Shown here: piece by piece, positions 1-8,777 of the stretch
Position numbering within the stretch: the stretch's first letter is position 1
Layout of the letters: the number at the start of each line of letters is the position of its first letter
Assembly: GCA_964404765.1 (NCBI GenBank)
Contig: CAYOLL010000041.1
Span: 1-41,993 of the forward strand
Reading direction: 5' to 3'
Source: CAYOLL01 sp964404765 [NCBI: uncultured Gemmatimonadota bacterium]
GTDB taxonomy: Bacteria; 4572-55
DNA length: 41,993 nucleotides
Position numbers and translations under genes: made by a program
Notes under the pieces: model-generated
The model's database searches: none
What the model was told of the DNA's origin: nothing
The model's input: only the letters and a program-made list of their open reading frames with translations

Positions 1-53
1 TTAATTTTTGAAGAGGACTTGGAAATTGATCGCCCCATCCTGATTTAACAAGC

Positions 54-79
54 CTCTGTGTCTTTGTGCCTTCGTGGCA
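54..79. repeat. Fragment of a dispersed intergenic repeat
   Basis: The string CTCTGTGTCTTTGTGCC followed by TTCGTGGCA resembles a short intergenic repeat that I recall from many environmental genomes; this is memory, not a search. It lies just beyond the 3' end of the binding-protein gene. The rest of positions 1-119 shows nothing recognisable. Confidence 0.4.
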
Positions 80-119
80 TGAATTATTCAGGACTTACAA
101 TGGTAAACTTTTTAGCAAT

Positions 120-1385
120 TTAATCTTCGATGAGATACTCGGTGTTGGCCTGTCGACAAACATCGTCTAAGGCTTGCTTTAGCGGTTTGCTGCCGGTCAT
201 AACCGCTTCAAACTCCCGAATGAACAGATTCTCGATGTCGCTGTAATTAAAAATTTGCGGTCGGGGAATTGCTGTTTTCATCTGCTCCATGAATACTGCC
301 ATTTCCGGATATTTTTGCACATCAATCAGAGGATATGCTTCGTAGTTGACCGGAATTTGACCCAGTTCGTTGCACCAGCGGGCCTGCGTTTCTTTGCCGG
401 TCAGCCACTTTAAAAAATTATAGGCTTCTTTGGGATGGCGGCAGGTGCGGAAAATCACCATATCCTGGCCGCCCACGTTGGTGGAGGTGCCCGCAGGACC
501 GGCTGGAATCAAGGCCACGCCAAAATTGATTTGCCGATCTTTATAGGATTTAATGGACCATGGCCCGCTCAGCACCATTGCGTAAACGCCGGGAAAACCC
601 GTATCGTCGCGAATGCCGCCGGATCGCCAGGCCCCGCCTTCAATTTTATAGGTGTGATACAGATCATACTGCAATTGGGTCGCCGCCAGACCTTCCGGAC
701 TGTTAAGCAGACAGGTTTTAGTATCGTCACTCAAAAATTTTGCGCCGTACGTGTTAAAAAACGGGAAGGAAAACCACAGTGAATTCCGTAGCCCAACCCC
801 CCAGCGATTTTTGGCCGGATCGGTCAGTTTTTTGCCATAATCAATAAATTCCGCCCAGGTTCGCGGCGGCTGATTGGGATCGAGGCCGACTTCGCTGAAA
901 CGATCCTTGTCGTAGAATAAACACAGCCCGTTGACTTGCTCCGGAATAGCGTACATCTTGCCTTTCAGCAAGCACGAGCCGAGCGCCGCGGGCAAATATT
1001 GCTGCTTAATTTCGGCCACTCCTAACGTATCCAGCATCACCAGGGCATTGCGCAAGCCGAGTTTGGCCACGAAGGAAACGTCTAAGCGGGCAATGTCCGG
1101 TGTCGTGTGTGTCGCCAAAGCGGTTAAAATTTTTGGCTCCGCACCAACAAACGGAATGCGCTGCGAACGAATTTCCACATTGCCGTGCAGCTTTTCGTAT
1201 TCATCAGCCAGGCGCTGAAAGTAATCGTGCTCTTCGTCATTGTAGGTTTCCCAGACGGTGAGCAGAATTTTGCCGTCCTTAGTCAAACCGGTTGCGTTTT
1301 CGTCATGACCGCAACCGGCCAGACATAACGCGACTAAAGCAATAAAAATTGGCCAAAAAGCATTGGTTAAACGTGGACCGTTCAT
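120..1385 (-). CDS. ABC transporter extracellular solute-binding lipoprotein (family 1, sugar type)
   Basis: A 421-residue periplasmic binding protein that would capture a sugar or similar solute for an ABC importer. The start at 1385 was chosen over an upstream ATG at 1472 because it begins directly with a lipoprotein signal: MNGPRL, a hydrophobic stretch, then the lipobox LAGC, so the mature protein would be lipid-anchored. The mature part has family-1 features: the opening ILLTVWETYNDEE, the segment TPDIARLDVSF, a mid-region KGKMYAIPEQVNGLCLFYDK, and a C-terminal stretch with WLTGKETQARW. Length fits the MalE/UgpB group. Permease genes are not in the window and may lie beyond its left edge, downstream on this strand. 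A perfect hairpin at 1431-1463 separates it from ppk2. Substrate cannot be read from the sequence. Confidence 0.88.
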   Translation of the reverse strand: MNGPRLTNAFWPIFIALVALCLAGCGHDENATGLTKDGKILLTVWETYNDEEHDYFQRLADEYEKLHGNVEIRSQRIPFVGAEPKILTALATHTTPDIARLDVSFVAKLGLRNALVMLDTLGVAEIKQQYLPAALGSCLLKGKMYAIPEQVNGLCLFYDKDRFSEVGLDPNQPPRTWAEFIDYGKKLTDPAKNRWGVGLRNSLWFSFPFFNTYGAKFLSDDTKTCLLNSPEGLAATQLQYDLYHTYKIEGGAWRSGGIRDDTGFPGVYAMVLSGPWSIKSYKDRQINFGVALIPAGPAGTSTNVGGQDMVIFRTCRHPKEAYNFLKWLTGKETQARWCNELGQIPVNYEAYPLIDVQKYPEMAVFMEQMKTAIPRPQIFNYSDIENLFIREFEAVMTGSKPLKQALDDVCRQANTEYLIED

Positions 1386-1430
1386 AAAATTCCCGTGCGT
1401 TCTGTTATCAGTGATCAGGCATCTTAGCGA

Positions 1431-1463
1431 AAACACCCACTTTCGTGAAGAAAGTGGGTGTTT
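1431..1463. repeat. 33-bp palindrome, copy 1 (14-5-14)
   Basis: Perfect hairpin with arms AAACACCCACTTTC / GAAAGTGGGTGTTT around the centre GTGAA. It lies 5 bp past the ppk2 stop codon, so it may also end ppk2 transcription, but there is no long T-run after it. It is one of four palindromes of exactly 33 bp in the window (others at 5530, 6630 and 20031) that share the architecture and centre type but not the arm sequence. Confidence 0.85.
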
Positions 1464-1468
1464 AAAAT

Positions 1469-2308
1469 TCAATGAACTTCCGGCACGATCAAGTTATCCG
1501 TGCGATCGACACGATTATAGGGAGGCAAGGGTTTGCGACCCGACAGTTTAATCGGTTCGGGCAAGATGTCCTGGTAGGAAATTGCGTTCAGAATGTGGCT
1601 AAGACAGTTCAGGCGAGCCCGGCGCTTGTCATCGGCTTCGACGGTATGCCAGCGGGCTTCGGCAATATCGGTATAGAAAAACATCTCATCCTTAGCTTTG
1701 GAGTACTCGACCCACATATCGCGCGATTTTAAGTCCATCGGGCTTAATTTCCAGCTTTTAAGCGGATCGGTAGCGCGGTCCTGAAAGCGCCGCTCCTGTT
1801 CTTCCATACTCACCGAAAACCAATATTTAAGCAGAATGATGTCTGCTCGCACCAACATACGTTCAAATTCCGGACAGGAGCGCAAGAACTCCTTGTACTG
1901 CTTATCCGAGCAGTAACCCATGACGCGTTCGACACCGGCGCGATTGTACCAACTTCGATCAAACAATACAACTTCGCCGGCTGACGGCAGATGTTCGGCA
2001 TAACGCTGAAAGTACCACTGTGTTTTCTCGCGGTCGGACGGCACACCCAACGCTACAACTCGCGCGCCGCGTGGATTGAGTGCCTCGGTAATCCGCTTGA
2101 TGGTGCCGCCTTTACCGGCGGCGTCACGTCCTTCAAAGATAAGCACAACCCGCAGGCCTTTTGCTTTAATCCAGTATTGCAGCTTGACCAGCTCGGTTTG
2201 CAGGCGACGCAGTTCGTCTTCATAAACTGCGCGTTTCAGCTTCTCTTTTGGCGCGCCTTGCTGCTCGGCAGTGACATCCGAGCTCACTTTTTTTTCCTTC
2301 TTTTTCAT
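1469..2308 (-). CDS. ppk2: Polyphosphate kinase 2 (PPK2)
   Basis: A 279-residue cytoplasmic kinase of the PPK2 family, which transfers phosphate between polyphosphate and nucleotides. Visible motifs are Walker A GRDAAGKGG (residues 60-68), the Walker B/lid region VVLFDRSWYNRAGVERVMGY (113-132) and the family segment KYWFSVSMEEQERRFQDR. The start at 2308 (MKKKEKK) is supported by AAGGAG 9 bp upstream; the reading frame stays open further upstream but that part has no family similarity. One complete PPK2 domain suggests a class I enzyme. Which nucleotide it prefers is not visible. It is divergently transcribed from the PP2C phosphatase gene, with a good promoter at 2351-2379. Confidence 0.93.
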   Translation of the reverse strand: MKKKEKKVSSDVTAEQQGAPKEKLKRAVYEDELRRLQTELVKLQYWIKAKGLRVVLIFEGRDAAGKGGTIKRITEALNPRGARVVALGVPSDREKTQWYFQRYAEHLPSAGEVVLFDRSWYNRAGVERVMGYCSDKQYKEFLRSCPEFERMLVRADIILLKYWFSVSMEEQERRFQDRATDPLKSWKLSPMDLKSRDMWVEYSKAKDEMFFYTDIAEARWHTVEADDKRRARLNCLSHILNAISYQDILPEPIKLSGRKPLPPYNRVDRTDNLIVPEVH

Positions 2309-2350
2309 ACGTGAGTACTCCTTGTTTAGAGGTAGTTGCATGCCGTACAA

Positions 2351-2379
2351 AGTATACCATTTCCGCTTGTCAGAGACAA
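2351..2379 (-). promoter_or_regulatory. Sigma-70-like promoter for ppk2
   Basis: On the minus strand TTGTCT (2379-2374) is followed after 17 bp by TATACT (2356-2351), about 40 bp upstream of the ppk2 start. Each hexamer matches consensus at four or more positions and the spacing is ideal. Confidence 0.55.
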
Positions 2380-2417
2380 GAGATTTCTGTATTTTCGACA
2401 CGATGTGCGTTTTAAGA

Positions 2418-2446
2418 TTGAAAAAAAAATCGCATTCGGTTAGAAT
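2418..2446 (+). promoter_or_regulatory. Sigma-70-like promoter for the PDZ-PP2C phosphatase
   Basis: TTGAAA (2418-2423), 17 bp, TAGAAT (2441-2446), about 30 bp before the ATG at 2478. It is back to back with the ppk2 promoter in the divergent intergenic region. Confidence 0.5.
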
Positions 2447-2477
2447 AAGGCTCACCCTTTGTCACAATGGAGAATTT

Positions 2478-4325
2478 ATGGACTTAAAACGATTAGCGCT
2501 CTTGGCTATTTTGGCGGTCGGCGCATTATGCCATTTTTATGTGCTAAGTACCTTAGTAACTGCGCCGTACGTTAAAAAAGAGACCATTTTATATGGCTTT
2601 ACCATGGATTTTATTTCCGGCCAGGCGACGATAACCTCCGTCACGGAGGGCTTGCCGGCACAGCGGGCTGACCTGCAAGCCAATGACCGGATTATTACGC
2701 TTAACGATCAGCCTGTTTTTTCCATAGAAAACTTGTATAAGCTAAAAGAATCCGGCGACTCTCTTCGCGTCACAATTGTACGCAATGGACAAACCTTGCG
2801 GCGACAGATTGTGCCGTTGCTAATCCCTAATACCCGCTTCAATTTTGTTGCTAAGATCATCTATTATTACCAATGGCTTTATATCCCGCTGCAAATATAC
2901 CTGCTTCTGATTTTATGGCGGCAGCCGGCTTTTCCGCTCCAGCGACGGACGGATCTCCTGGCCTTTGGCGGGTTCTTAGCTGCGGTCTTGCCCTCGCCAA
3001 TCTTTCAGGGATTTGTAGGCATTTGGCCGCGTCTTTTTTTTGGAATTATGATCGGTTCCCAAATAATCGCTATCACCTTGTTTATGATTCGACTTGGCGC
3101 CGATGTCAACAAAGAAAAGCAGTATAATATTTTTTTAAGCGGATTATATGGCCAAATTTTTGCCGCAATTGGCATTTTTATTCAGATGGCCGCTTTGCCT
3201 GGCGACAAAGCTTTTTTTGCCATTTGCTCGCTCCCGTTATTCGGATTGGTGCAGGGCACCACTTTTATGTTCCTGGCGAACATAATCCATAAACATCTGC
3301 TGTTGAGAATTGCGCCCCGGCAAGAGGAGAACGCGCTTGCCCGCGTTATTATCCTGTCATTCTGTTTTGCGGCCACCTTTTGTGTTTTATTTTACGTGCA
3401 GTTTGGCGAAAATTCGGATTTTAGTGGCATTTTGCGACCGGTTATTTTTTCGACCATGGGTTTTTTCATTCCCTTTGTCATCTTCCTGATTGTTTATGAC
3501 CGGATGCAGAAGCGCGTGGAGAAAAGCTATCAACAGCTTAAGGAACAGGAATGGCTGCTTCGAGAAATGGACATGGCCCGCGCCATTCAACAGCGACTCC
3601 TGCCGCACTGTCCCGGTAATTTGCCCGGTCTGGAAAGCTGCACTTTTTCCAAACCGGCGATTGAGGTCGGCGGAGATTTTTATGACATTATTGATTTGGG
3701 TGGCGGCCGCACCGGAATTTGTGTAGGCGACGTCTCCGGCAAGGGCTTGTCCGCCGCATTTTACATGGCGCGCGTAACCGGCATGGTTCGTGTTTTAGCC
3801 CATACAATTGCCGATCCGGGTGAGTTGCTGCGTCATCTGCACAACTACCTTAAGCCGGATTTGGAAAAGCACGTTTTTATCACCATGATTTATATTATTT
3901 ATGATGCCAATACCCGCATCCTGCAAGTGGCGCGCGCCGGACATGGGTCATTACCCGTGTTTTTAGCCCAAACGCAGCAGGTAGAACTAATGGAGCCGCG
4001 CGGCCCCGGCATCGGCGTGCCGATTCTCCTGCCCGGTTTTACCGTCGCTACAAAACTGCTGCAAATTGGCGACACGCTTTTCTTTTATACGGACGGCATC
4101 AGTGAAGCGATGAGCCCAACTCAGGATGAATTTGGCGAAGATCGCTTAGCGCAGGCGATTGAGCGGCATATTTCCGGCGGCAGTGTTGCTGAAATTCGCA
4201 ATCGCATCCTACAAGAAGTTAGCGCATTTGTCGGCACGGCGCCCCAGCACGATGATATGACCCTGCTGATTTTTCGTGCTGTTGACAACAGGCCACAGCA
4301 GTCGTCATGCGCCAAATCGAAATGA
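2478..4325 (+). CDS. Membrane PDZ domain / multi-TM / PP2C (SpoIIE, RsbU-type) serine phosphatase
   Basis: A 615-residue signalling protein. The start at 2478 follows GGAG; the frame is open further upstream but uncoded-looking. Order of parts: one N-terminal membrane helix (about 5-25); a PDZ domain (about 45-115, with ITSVTEGLPAQRADLQANDR); a block of about seven hydrophobic helices (about 130-340); a short coiled coil ending MDMARAIQQRLLP; and a C-terminal PP2C/SpoIIE phosphatase with metal-site motifs GGDFYD, VGDVSGKG and QHDDMTLL. Proteins with the RAIQQRLLP lead-in and this catalytic domain dephosphorylate anti-sigma-factor antagonists in partner-switching systems. No STAS or anti-sigma kinase gene lies nearby, so the target is unknown. 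The PDZ domain would be extracytoplasmic by simple topology. Confidence 0.88.
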   Translation: MDLKRLALLAILAVGALCHFYVLSTLVTAPYVKKETILYGFTMDFISGQATITSVTEGLPAQRADLQANDRIITLNDQPVFSIENLYKLKESGDSLRVTIVRNGQTLRRQIVPLLIPNTRFNFVAKIIYYYQWLYIPLQIYLLLILWRQPAFPLQRRTDLLAFGGFLAAVLPSPIFQGFVGIWPRLFFGIMIGSQIIAITLFMIRLGADVNKEKQYNIFLSGLYGQIFAAIGIFIQMAALPGDKAFFAICSLPLFGLVQGTTFMFLANIIHKHLLLRIAPRQEENALARVIILSFCFAATFCVLFYVQFGENSDFSGILRPVIFSTMGFFIPFVIFLIVYDRMQKRVEKSYQQLKEQEWLLREMDMARAIQQRLLPHCPGNLPGLESCTFSKPAIEVGGDFYDIIDLGGGRTGICVGDVSGKGLSAAFYMARVTGMVRVLAHTIADPGELLRHLHNYLKPDLEKHVFITMIYIIYDANTRILQVARAGHGSLPVFLAQTQQVELMEPRGPGIGVPILLPGFTVATKLLQIGDTLFFYTDGISEAMSPTQDEFGEDRLAQAIERHISGGSVAEIRNRILQEVSAFVGTAPQHDDMTLLIFRAVDNRPQQSSCAKSK

Positions 4326-4354
4326 TGTTTCTGCCAAAAGACATGAGACAGCTT

Positions 4355-5488
4355 ATGCAAACAATCTACTTAGATCATAATGCCACAACGCCGTTGCATC
4401 CGCAGGCGCGCGAAGCCATGCAAGCCTTTTTGGATACCCAATATGGCAACCCATCCGCGCCGTATGAACTGGGTCAAACGGCGCATACCGCGTTAGATAA
4501 TGCTCGTGAACAAGTCGCCCGGACCATTGGCGCGCAACCGGGCGAAGTTTTCTTTACCAGTGGCGGCACCGAGGCCGATAATTGGGCGCTGCGTGGTGTT
4601 TTGGAAACGCAACCTGGCCGGGGTCGTCACATCATTACCAGCCAAATTGAGCATCACGCCATTTTACGCACCTGCCAGGCGCTTGAACGATTGGGTTTGG
4701 CTGAGGTAACCTATTTGCCGGTAAATGGCGACGGGCTGCTGAATCCGACCGAAGTGGCGGCAGCGATTCGATCCGATACTGGTTTAATCAGCGTGATGGC
4801 GGTGAATAATGAAACGGGCGTGATTCAACCGTTTGCAGAAATTGGCCGGATCGCCCGACAGCATGGCATTCTGTTTCATACCGACGCGGTGCAGGCCGTG
4901 GGCAAAATGACGTTGAATTTGGCTGAATTACCGATTGATTTGCTAAGCCTTTCTGCACATAAACTGTATGCGCCCAAAGGCGTAGGCGCTCTATTCATTC
5001 GTCACGGACTGACCATTGCCCCCTTATTGTATGGCGGACAACAAGAACGGGGACGGCGCAGCGGCACGGAAAATCTCCCCGCCATTGTCGGCTTCGGCAT
5101 GGCTTGCGAATTGCTGGATAAAGCGGAGTTGGAGCGCATTCGTCAACTGCGCGATGCGTTTGAGATCAACCTGCGGCGGCGATTGCCGAATGCGCAAATA
5201 AACGGGCAGCCGGAACAGCGAGTAGGCAATACCAGCTCGATCGCTTTTCACGGCTTTTCCGCCGAAGCCTTGCTGCTCCAATTGGATCGACGCGGCATTG
5301 CAGTCTCGAATGGTTCGGCGTGCGCTTCCGGTTCACCTGAACCGTCGCATGTGCTTAAAGCAATGGGCTACTCGGATTCACACATTCGCAGCACTTTGCG
5401 CTTCAGCTTTGGCCGGAATAATACCGCAGAACAAATCGACCATGTCATTGAAACTTTAAGCCAACTTACAGCCCGGAAATTAGGTTAG
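4355..5488 (+). CDS. Cysteine desulfurase (NifS/IscS class)
   Basis: A 377-residue PLP enzyme that takes sulfur from cysteine for Fe-S cluster or thiocofactor assembly. The start at 4355 gives the classic N-terminus MQTIYLDHNATTPLHP; in-frame ATGs at 4307-4343 are possible but add nothing family-like. Motifs: FFTSGGTEADN (67-76), the cofactor-binding lysine in SLSAHKLYAPKG (K203), the RRSGTEN segment (234-240), and the active-site cysteine loop SNGSACASGSPEPSHVL (C323), which marks the group I (IscS/NifS) type with a long mobile loop. It starts 29 bp after the phosphatase gene and is probably cotranscribed. No scaffold gene (iscU/nifU) or thiI/mnmA partner is adjacent, so its sulfur acceptor is unknown. 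Confidence 0.93.
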   Translation: MQTIYLDHNATTPLHPQAREAMQAFLDTQYGNPSAPYELGQTAHTALDNAREQVARTIGAQPGEVFFTSGGTEADNWALRGVLETQPGRGRHIITSQIEHHAILRTCQALERLGLAEVTYLPVNGDGLLNPTEVAAAIRSDTGLISVMAVNNETGVIQPFAEIGRIARQHGILFHTDAVQAVGKMTLNLAELPIDLLSLSAHKLYAPKGVGALFIRHGLTIAPLLYGGQQERGRRSGTENLPAIVGFGMACELLDKAELERIRQLRDAFEINLRRRLPNAQINGQPEQRVGNTSSIAFHGFSAEALLLQLDRRGIAVSNGSACASGSPEPSHVLKAMGYSDSHIRSTLRFSFGRNNTAEQIDHVIETLSQLTARKLG

Positions 5489-5495
5489 TGCACCG

Positions 5496-5584
5496 TGGCA
5501 TAAATCCGTTCCGGGTTATTTGCCCAACAAAACCTGACAGGTCTTGGAGACCTGTCAGGTTTAACCCGGAACGAACTTATGCCA
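5496..5584. repeat. Large interrupted palindrome holding a 33-bp palindrome
   Basis: The outer arms TGGCATAA...CCGTTCCGGGTT (5496-5518) and AACCCGGAACG...TTATGCCA (5563-5584) pair with a few mismatches. Between them sit a 9-10 nt left spacer and the perfect 33-bp palindrome at 5530-5562. The nesting suggests that one repeat landed inside another. The element fills most of the 155-bp gap before the next gene. Confidence 0.75.
5530..5562. repeat. 33-bp palindrome, copy 2 (14-5-14)
   Basis: Perfect hairpin with arms AAACCTGACAGGTC / GACCTGTCAGGTTT around the centre TTGGA. Its arms resemble those of the copy inside cusA (20031-20063), which has the identical centre. Confidence 0.88.
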
Positions 5585-5643
5585 AGCAGCATTAGCCTGA
5601 CTTCACAGGAAGCTGTGTCATTAAACCTTCCGAAGGAGAACAC

Positions 5644-6615
5644 ATGACGCAAACACTACGGGCCTTTATGCGCCGCTTAATTGATTATGCCGGTCTGTTT
5701 CCGCCGGCAAAACTGCCGCTGGATCTGGCTATTCGCAACTATATTCATTACCGCCAATCGCCTGATAATGAGATGCTGGGTCGCTTTATTTGTCCGGCCT
5801 CGCAATTGGCCGAACTGCGACCTTATCACGCTGAATGGGGCAAACAGCCGCTGGAAATTTCCGTGTTGGGCAAAGGCGGGCAAACCGGCCACGAATTCCG
5901 TGAAGCCTTTCAGGCCGATTTGCGGGCAATGGTTGATTTTAATCGCGCGCTTGGAGACAGCGTCAGCTTGCCCATTTTTGAGGTCAAAATCCCGGTGGAT
6001 TTGCTAAAGGATGGCAACCCGGAATTGCTGGCGGATTTGATGAATAGTGTGGCCAACGAAGCGGCTTCCTACCATTTTCACGATCTGACCATTTTTTACG
6101 AAACGTCATTTACAGGCAATTTTCGGCATCTGATTGACATTACCTGCCAGTCCATTGCCAATTTTAATCAGCAAAGCGACAAAATAAAGGCCGGCTACAA
6201 AATTCGCTGCGGTGGTATTGATGCCGGCGCTTTTCCGCCGGTCGAACAAGTGGCTACGGTAATAAAAGCCTGTTTGGATTTTGGCGCGCCGCTCAAGGCG
6301 ACAGCCGGACTGCACCATCCTCTGCGGCATGACAACGCCGGGGTCGGTACCAAAATGCACGGCTTTTTGAATGTCTTCGGCGCTGGAATTTTAGCCGCCA
6401 TTCACCAATGGCCCGAAGCAATTATTGTCGAACTATTGACCGATGAAAACGCTGCTAATTTTCATTTTGACGAGAGGGAGTTTCGCTGGAAAAATTGGGC
6501 AGCTACCGTGCCGGACATCGAAAGCGTTCGCAACGCATTAATGACTTCGTACGGCAGTTGCAGCTTTGACGAGCCTCGCGCCGATTTGGCAGCGCTGAAC
6601 TTAATCTTAATGTAG
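5644..6615 (+). CDS. Uncharacterised protein, probable alpha/beta barrel, linked to fumarylacetoacetase
   Basis: A 323-residue soluble protein with no signal peptide; GAAGGAG stands 5-6 bp before the ATG. I do not recognise a characterised family, though I recall similar unnamed proteins with the same C-terminal signature. Polar residues recur at what look like strand ends: FEVK (112-115), FYE (151-153), YKIRCGG (185-191) and LKATAGLHHPLR (217-228), with Lys218 and the His224-His225 pair most distinctive. This regular strand-helix pattern is what a TIM-type barrel enzyme would show; that is inference. It is 64 bp upstream of fumarylacetoacetase on the same strand, so a role in tyrosine/homogentisate breakdown is plausible. 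Function unknown. Confidence 0.8.
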   Translation: MTQTLRAFMRRLIDYAGLFPPAKLPLDLAIRNYIHYRQSPDNEMLGRFICPASQLAELRPYHAEWGKQPLEISVLGKGGQTGHEFREAFQADLRAMVDFNRALGDSVSLPIFEVKIPVDLLKDGNPELLADLMNSVANEAASYHFHDLTIFYETSFTGNFRHLIDITCQSIANFNQQSDKIKAGYKIRCGGIDAGAFPPVEQVATVIKACLDFGAPLKATAGLHHPLRHDNAGVGTKMHGFLNVFGAGILAAIHQWPEAIIVELLTDENAANFHFDEREFRWKNWAATVPDIESVRNALMTSYGSCSFDEPRADLAALNLILM

Positions 6616-6629
6616 CAGAGACCATGACC

Positions 6630-6662
6630 AGAAATGACATTTCTTCAAGAAATGTCATTTCT
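6630..6662. repeat. 33-bp palindrome, copy 3 (14-5-14)
   Basis: Perfect hairpin with arms AGAAATGACATTTC / GAAATGTCATTTCT; the centre is TTCAA, or TTGAA read on the other strand. It lies between the unknown gene and fumarylacetoacetase, 7 bp before the ribosome-binding site of the latter. The left arm resembles the left arm of the inverted repeat at 24236 (AGAGATGCCATCTTTA). Confidence 0.85.
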
Positions 6663-6679
6663 AAACAACGGAGAGAACC

Positions 6680-7960
6680 ATGCAGAACACCATCAATCCC
6701 GATTTGAAATCCTTCCTTACAATTGCGCCGAGTTCACATTTTCCCATTCAAAATTTGCCTTACGGCGTTTTTTGTCCTTTGGGCGAAAGTCAGGCGCGGA
6801 TTGGCGTGGCGATTGGCGAAGATGTGCTGGATCTGGCTGTGTTGGAGACACGCGGCTTTTTTAGCGGGCCGCATTTAAACGGCTCAGGCGTATTCAGTCG
6901 GCCGACGCTCAACGCTTTCATGGCGCTGGGCCGGCCGGCCTGGTTGGAAGCCCGCGCCGTCATCAGCCGCCTGCTTAGCGCGGATGAACCGGCCCTGCGC
7001 GATAATACCGAGCTGAAAGACCAGGCACTGATTCCGATAAATCGGGTGACGATGCGTCTGCCGGCGGCGATTGGCGACTACACCGATTTTTATTCGTCCA
7101 AAGAGCACGCCACCAACGTCGGCATCATGTTTCGCGGCAAGGACAATGCGTTGATGCCCAATTGGCTGCACTTGCCCGTTGGCTACCATGGCCGCGCCGG
7201 GTCAATTGTCGTCAGTGGCACAGACATCCGCCGGCCCCACGGCCAAACCAAAGCCGATGACGCGCCCGCGCCGTCGTACGGCCCCAGTCGCCTGCTGGAT
7301 TTTGAGTTGGAGATGGGCTTTTTCATCGGCCAGGGCAGTCGTTTGGGTGAGCCGATTGCCGTGGAAAAAACCGCCGAACATATCTTCGGCCTGGTTTTGG
7401 TAAATGACTGGAGCGCCCGTGATATTCAAAAGTGGGAGTACGTGCCGCTGGGTCCGTTTCTGGGCAAGAATTTCGGCACGTCCATATCGCCGTGGGTGGT
7501 GACGCTGGAAGCGCTGGCCCCGTTCGCCAAACCCGGCCCAATTCAGGAACCGGCGCCTTTACCCTATCTGCAAAGTCAGGGCGATTGGGCTTTTGACATC
7601 CAACTGGAAGTCTGTCTAAAAAGCCCGAAAATGACGGAGCCACAGCGTATCTGCGCCTCCAATTTTCGCCACCTCTACTGGAATATCTGCCAACAATTGG
7701 CCCACCATACCGTCAACGGCTGCAATGTTCGTCCGGGCGACCTGATGGCTTCCGGCACGATTAGCGGCCCGACGCCGGATTCTTATGGCAGTATGCTGGA
7801 ATTGGCCTGGCGTGGCGAGAAACCGCTGCAATTCCCCAATGGCGAAACGCGCAAGTTCTTGCAAGACAGCGATTTACTCACTATGACCGGCTGGTGTCAG
7901 GGTGACGGTTATCGCGTCGGCTTTGGCGAAGTGCGTGGAACAATTTTGCCGGCGTTATAA
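6680..7960 (+). CDS. fahA: Fumarylacetoacetase
   Basis: A 426-residue hydrolase that splits fumarylacetoacetate to fumarate and acetoacetate, the last step of tyrosine/homogentisate catabolism. Family landmarks are clear: [16 protein letters not shown] (133-148) with metal-ligand Asp136 and catalytic His143; [10 protein letters not shown] (206-215) with metal-ligand Glu209 and Glu211; and [14 protein letters not shown] (241-254) with Asp243. [11 protein letters not shown] and [17 protein letters not shown] are also typical. Length matches the eukaryote-like full-length enzyme. The ATG follows GGAGAG. No homogentisate dioxygenase, HPPD or maleylacetoacetate isomerase gene is in the window. Its stop lies 5 bp from the convergent nitrilase gene. 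Confidence 0.96.
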   Translation: MQNTINPDLKSFLTIAPSSHFPIQNLPYGVFCPLGESQARIGVAIGEDVLDLAVLETRGFFSGPHLNGSGVFSRPTLNAFMALGRPAWLEARAVISRLLSADEPALRDNTELKDQALIPINRVTMRLPAAIGDYTDFYSSKEHATNVGIMFRGKDNALMPNWLHLPVGYHGRAGSIVVSGTDIRRPHGQTKADDAPAPSYGPSRLLDFELEMGFFIGQGSRLGEPIAVEKTAEHIFGLVLVNDWSARDIQKWEYVPLGPFLGKNFGTSISPWVVTLEALAPFAKPGPIQEPAPLPYLQSQGDWAFDIQLEVCLKSPKMTEPQRICASNFRHLYWNICQQLAHHTVNGCNVRPGDLMASGTISGPTPDSYGSMLELAWRGEKPLQFPNGETRKFLQDSDLLTMTGWCQGDGYRVGFGEVRGTILPAL

Positions 7961-7965
7961 ATTTT

Positions 7966-8766
7966 CTACAGGCTCAGGTAGGCTTTTGGCTGGCGGTCGG
8001 CAAAGACCGGGATGCGGGTGCGGACTTGTTCGACTCGGGTCAGGTCAATCGTGGCGGTCAGCAAAATTTCCGTGTCGCCGGCTTCCACAATCAATTCTCC
8101 CCACGGATCGACAATGGTGGAGTGGCCAAAAAAATGAGTCGCGCCATCGGTTCCAACGCGATTACAGGCAATCATATATAGTTGATTTTCAATCGCCCGC
8201 GCTCGCAGTAACGTTTGCCAATGGGCCAATCGGGGTGACGGCCATTGCGCAACTAACAGAATAGCTCTGGCCCCGGCTAAGGCGTAGGCGCGGAACAGTT
8301 CGGGAAAGCGTAAATCGTAACAAATCGCCAGGCCGATTTTTCCCTGCGGCGTATTAATCAACGTCAATTGCGAACCGGCTGTTAAATGATGATGCTCCTG
8401 CATGAGTTGGAACAAATGCACTTTTGAGTAGACGCCGACGGCCTGCCCGGTTGCATCAAAAAAGACGGCGGTGTTCCCATAGCGACCCGGCGTCATCTCG
8501 CTCAGGCATGAGCCGAAGACGGCGATGTGATGCGCGGCGGCTAATCCGGCTATTTCACGAAAAACACCGGCGTCGGTAGGCGTGGCATAGCGGGCAGCGT
8601 TGCTCAAATCGTAACCGGAGTGCCATAGTTCCGGCAGCAGCACAATATCCGCCTGTTGTGCGGCCGCTTCACAAATCAGGGCGCTGGCGGTGGCCAGGTT
8701 TTTTGCCGGTTCGCCCGGCTGGACGCACATCTGGCCCAGGGCGATTTTCCAGGTCGTTTTTTCCAT
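7966..8766 (-). CDS. Carbon-nitrogen hydrolase (nitrilase superfamily, omega-amidase-like)
   Basis: A 266-residue cytoplasmic amidase. The catalytic triad is complete: Glu46 in LLPELW, Lys115 in YSKVHLF, and Cys149 in AICYDLRFPELF. The CYDLRFPELFR sequence is typical of the Nit2/omega-amidase and YafV-like branch, which hydrolyses alpha-ketoglutaramate or alpha-ketosuccinamate. It starts 11 bp after the aminotransferase stop, so the two are almost certainly cotranscribed. A transaminase plus omega-amidase pair is the layout of the glutamine transaminase pathway, but the aminotransferase here is not of the glutamine transaminase K type, so that link is only inferred. Confidence 0.9.
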   Translation of the reverse strand: MEKTTWKIALGQMCVQPGEPAKNLATASALICEAAAQQADIVLLPELWHSGYDLSNAARYATPTDAGVFREIAGLAAAHHIAVFGSCLSEMTPGRYGNTAVFFDATGQAVGVYSKVHLFQLMQEHHHLTAGSQLTLINTPQGKIGLAICYDLRFPELFRAYALAGARAILLVAQWPSPRLAHWQTLLRARAIENQLYMIACNRVGTDGATHFFGHSTIVDPWGELIVEAGDTEILLTATIDLTRVEQVRTRIPVFADRQPKAYLSL

Positions 8767-8777
8767 CCATCAACTCC

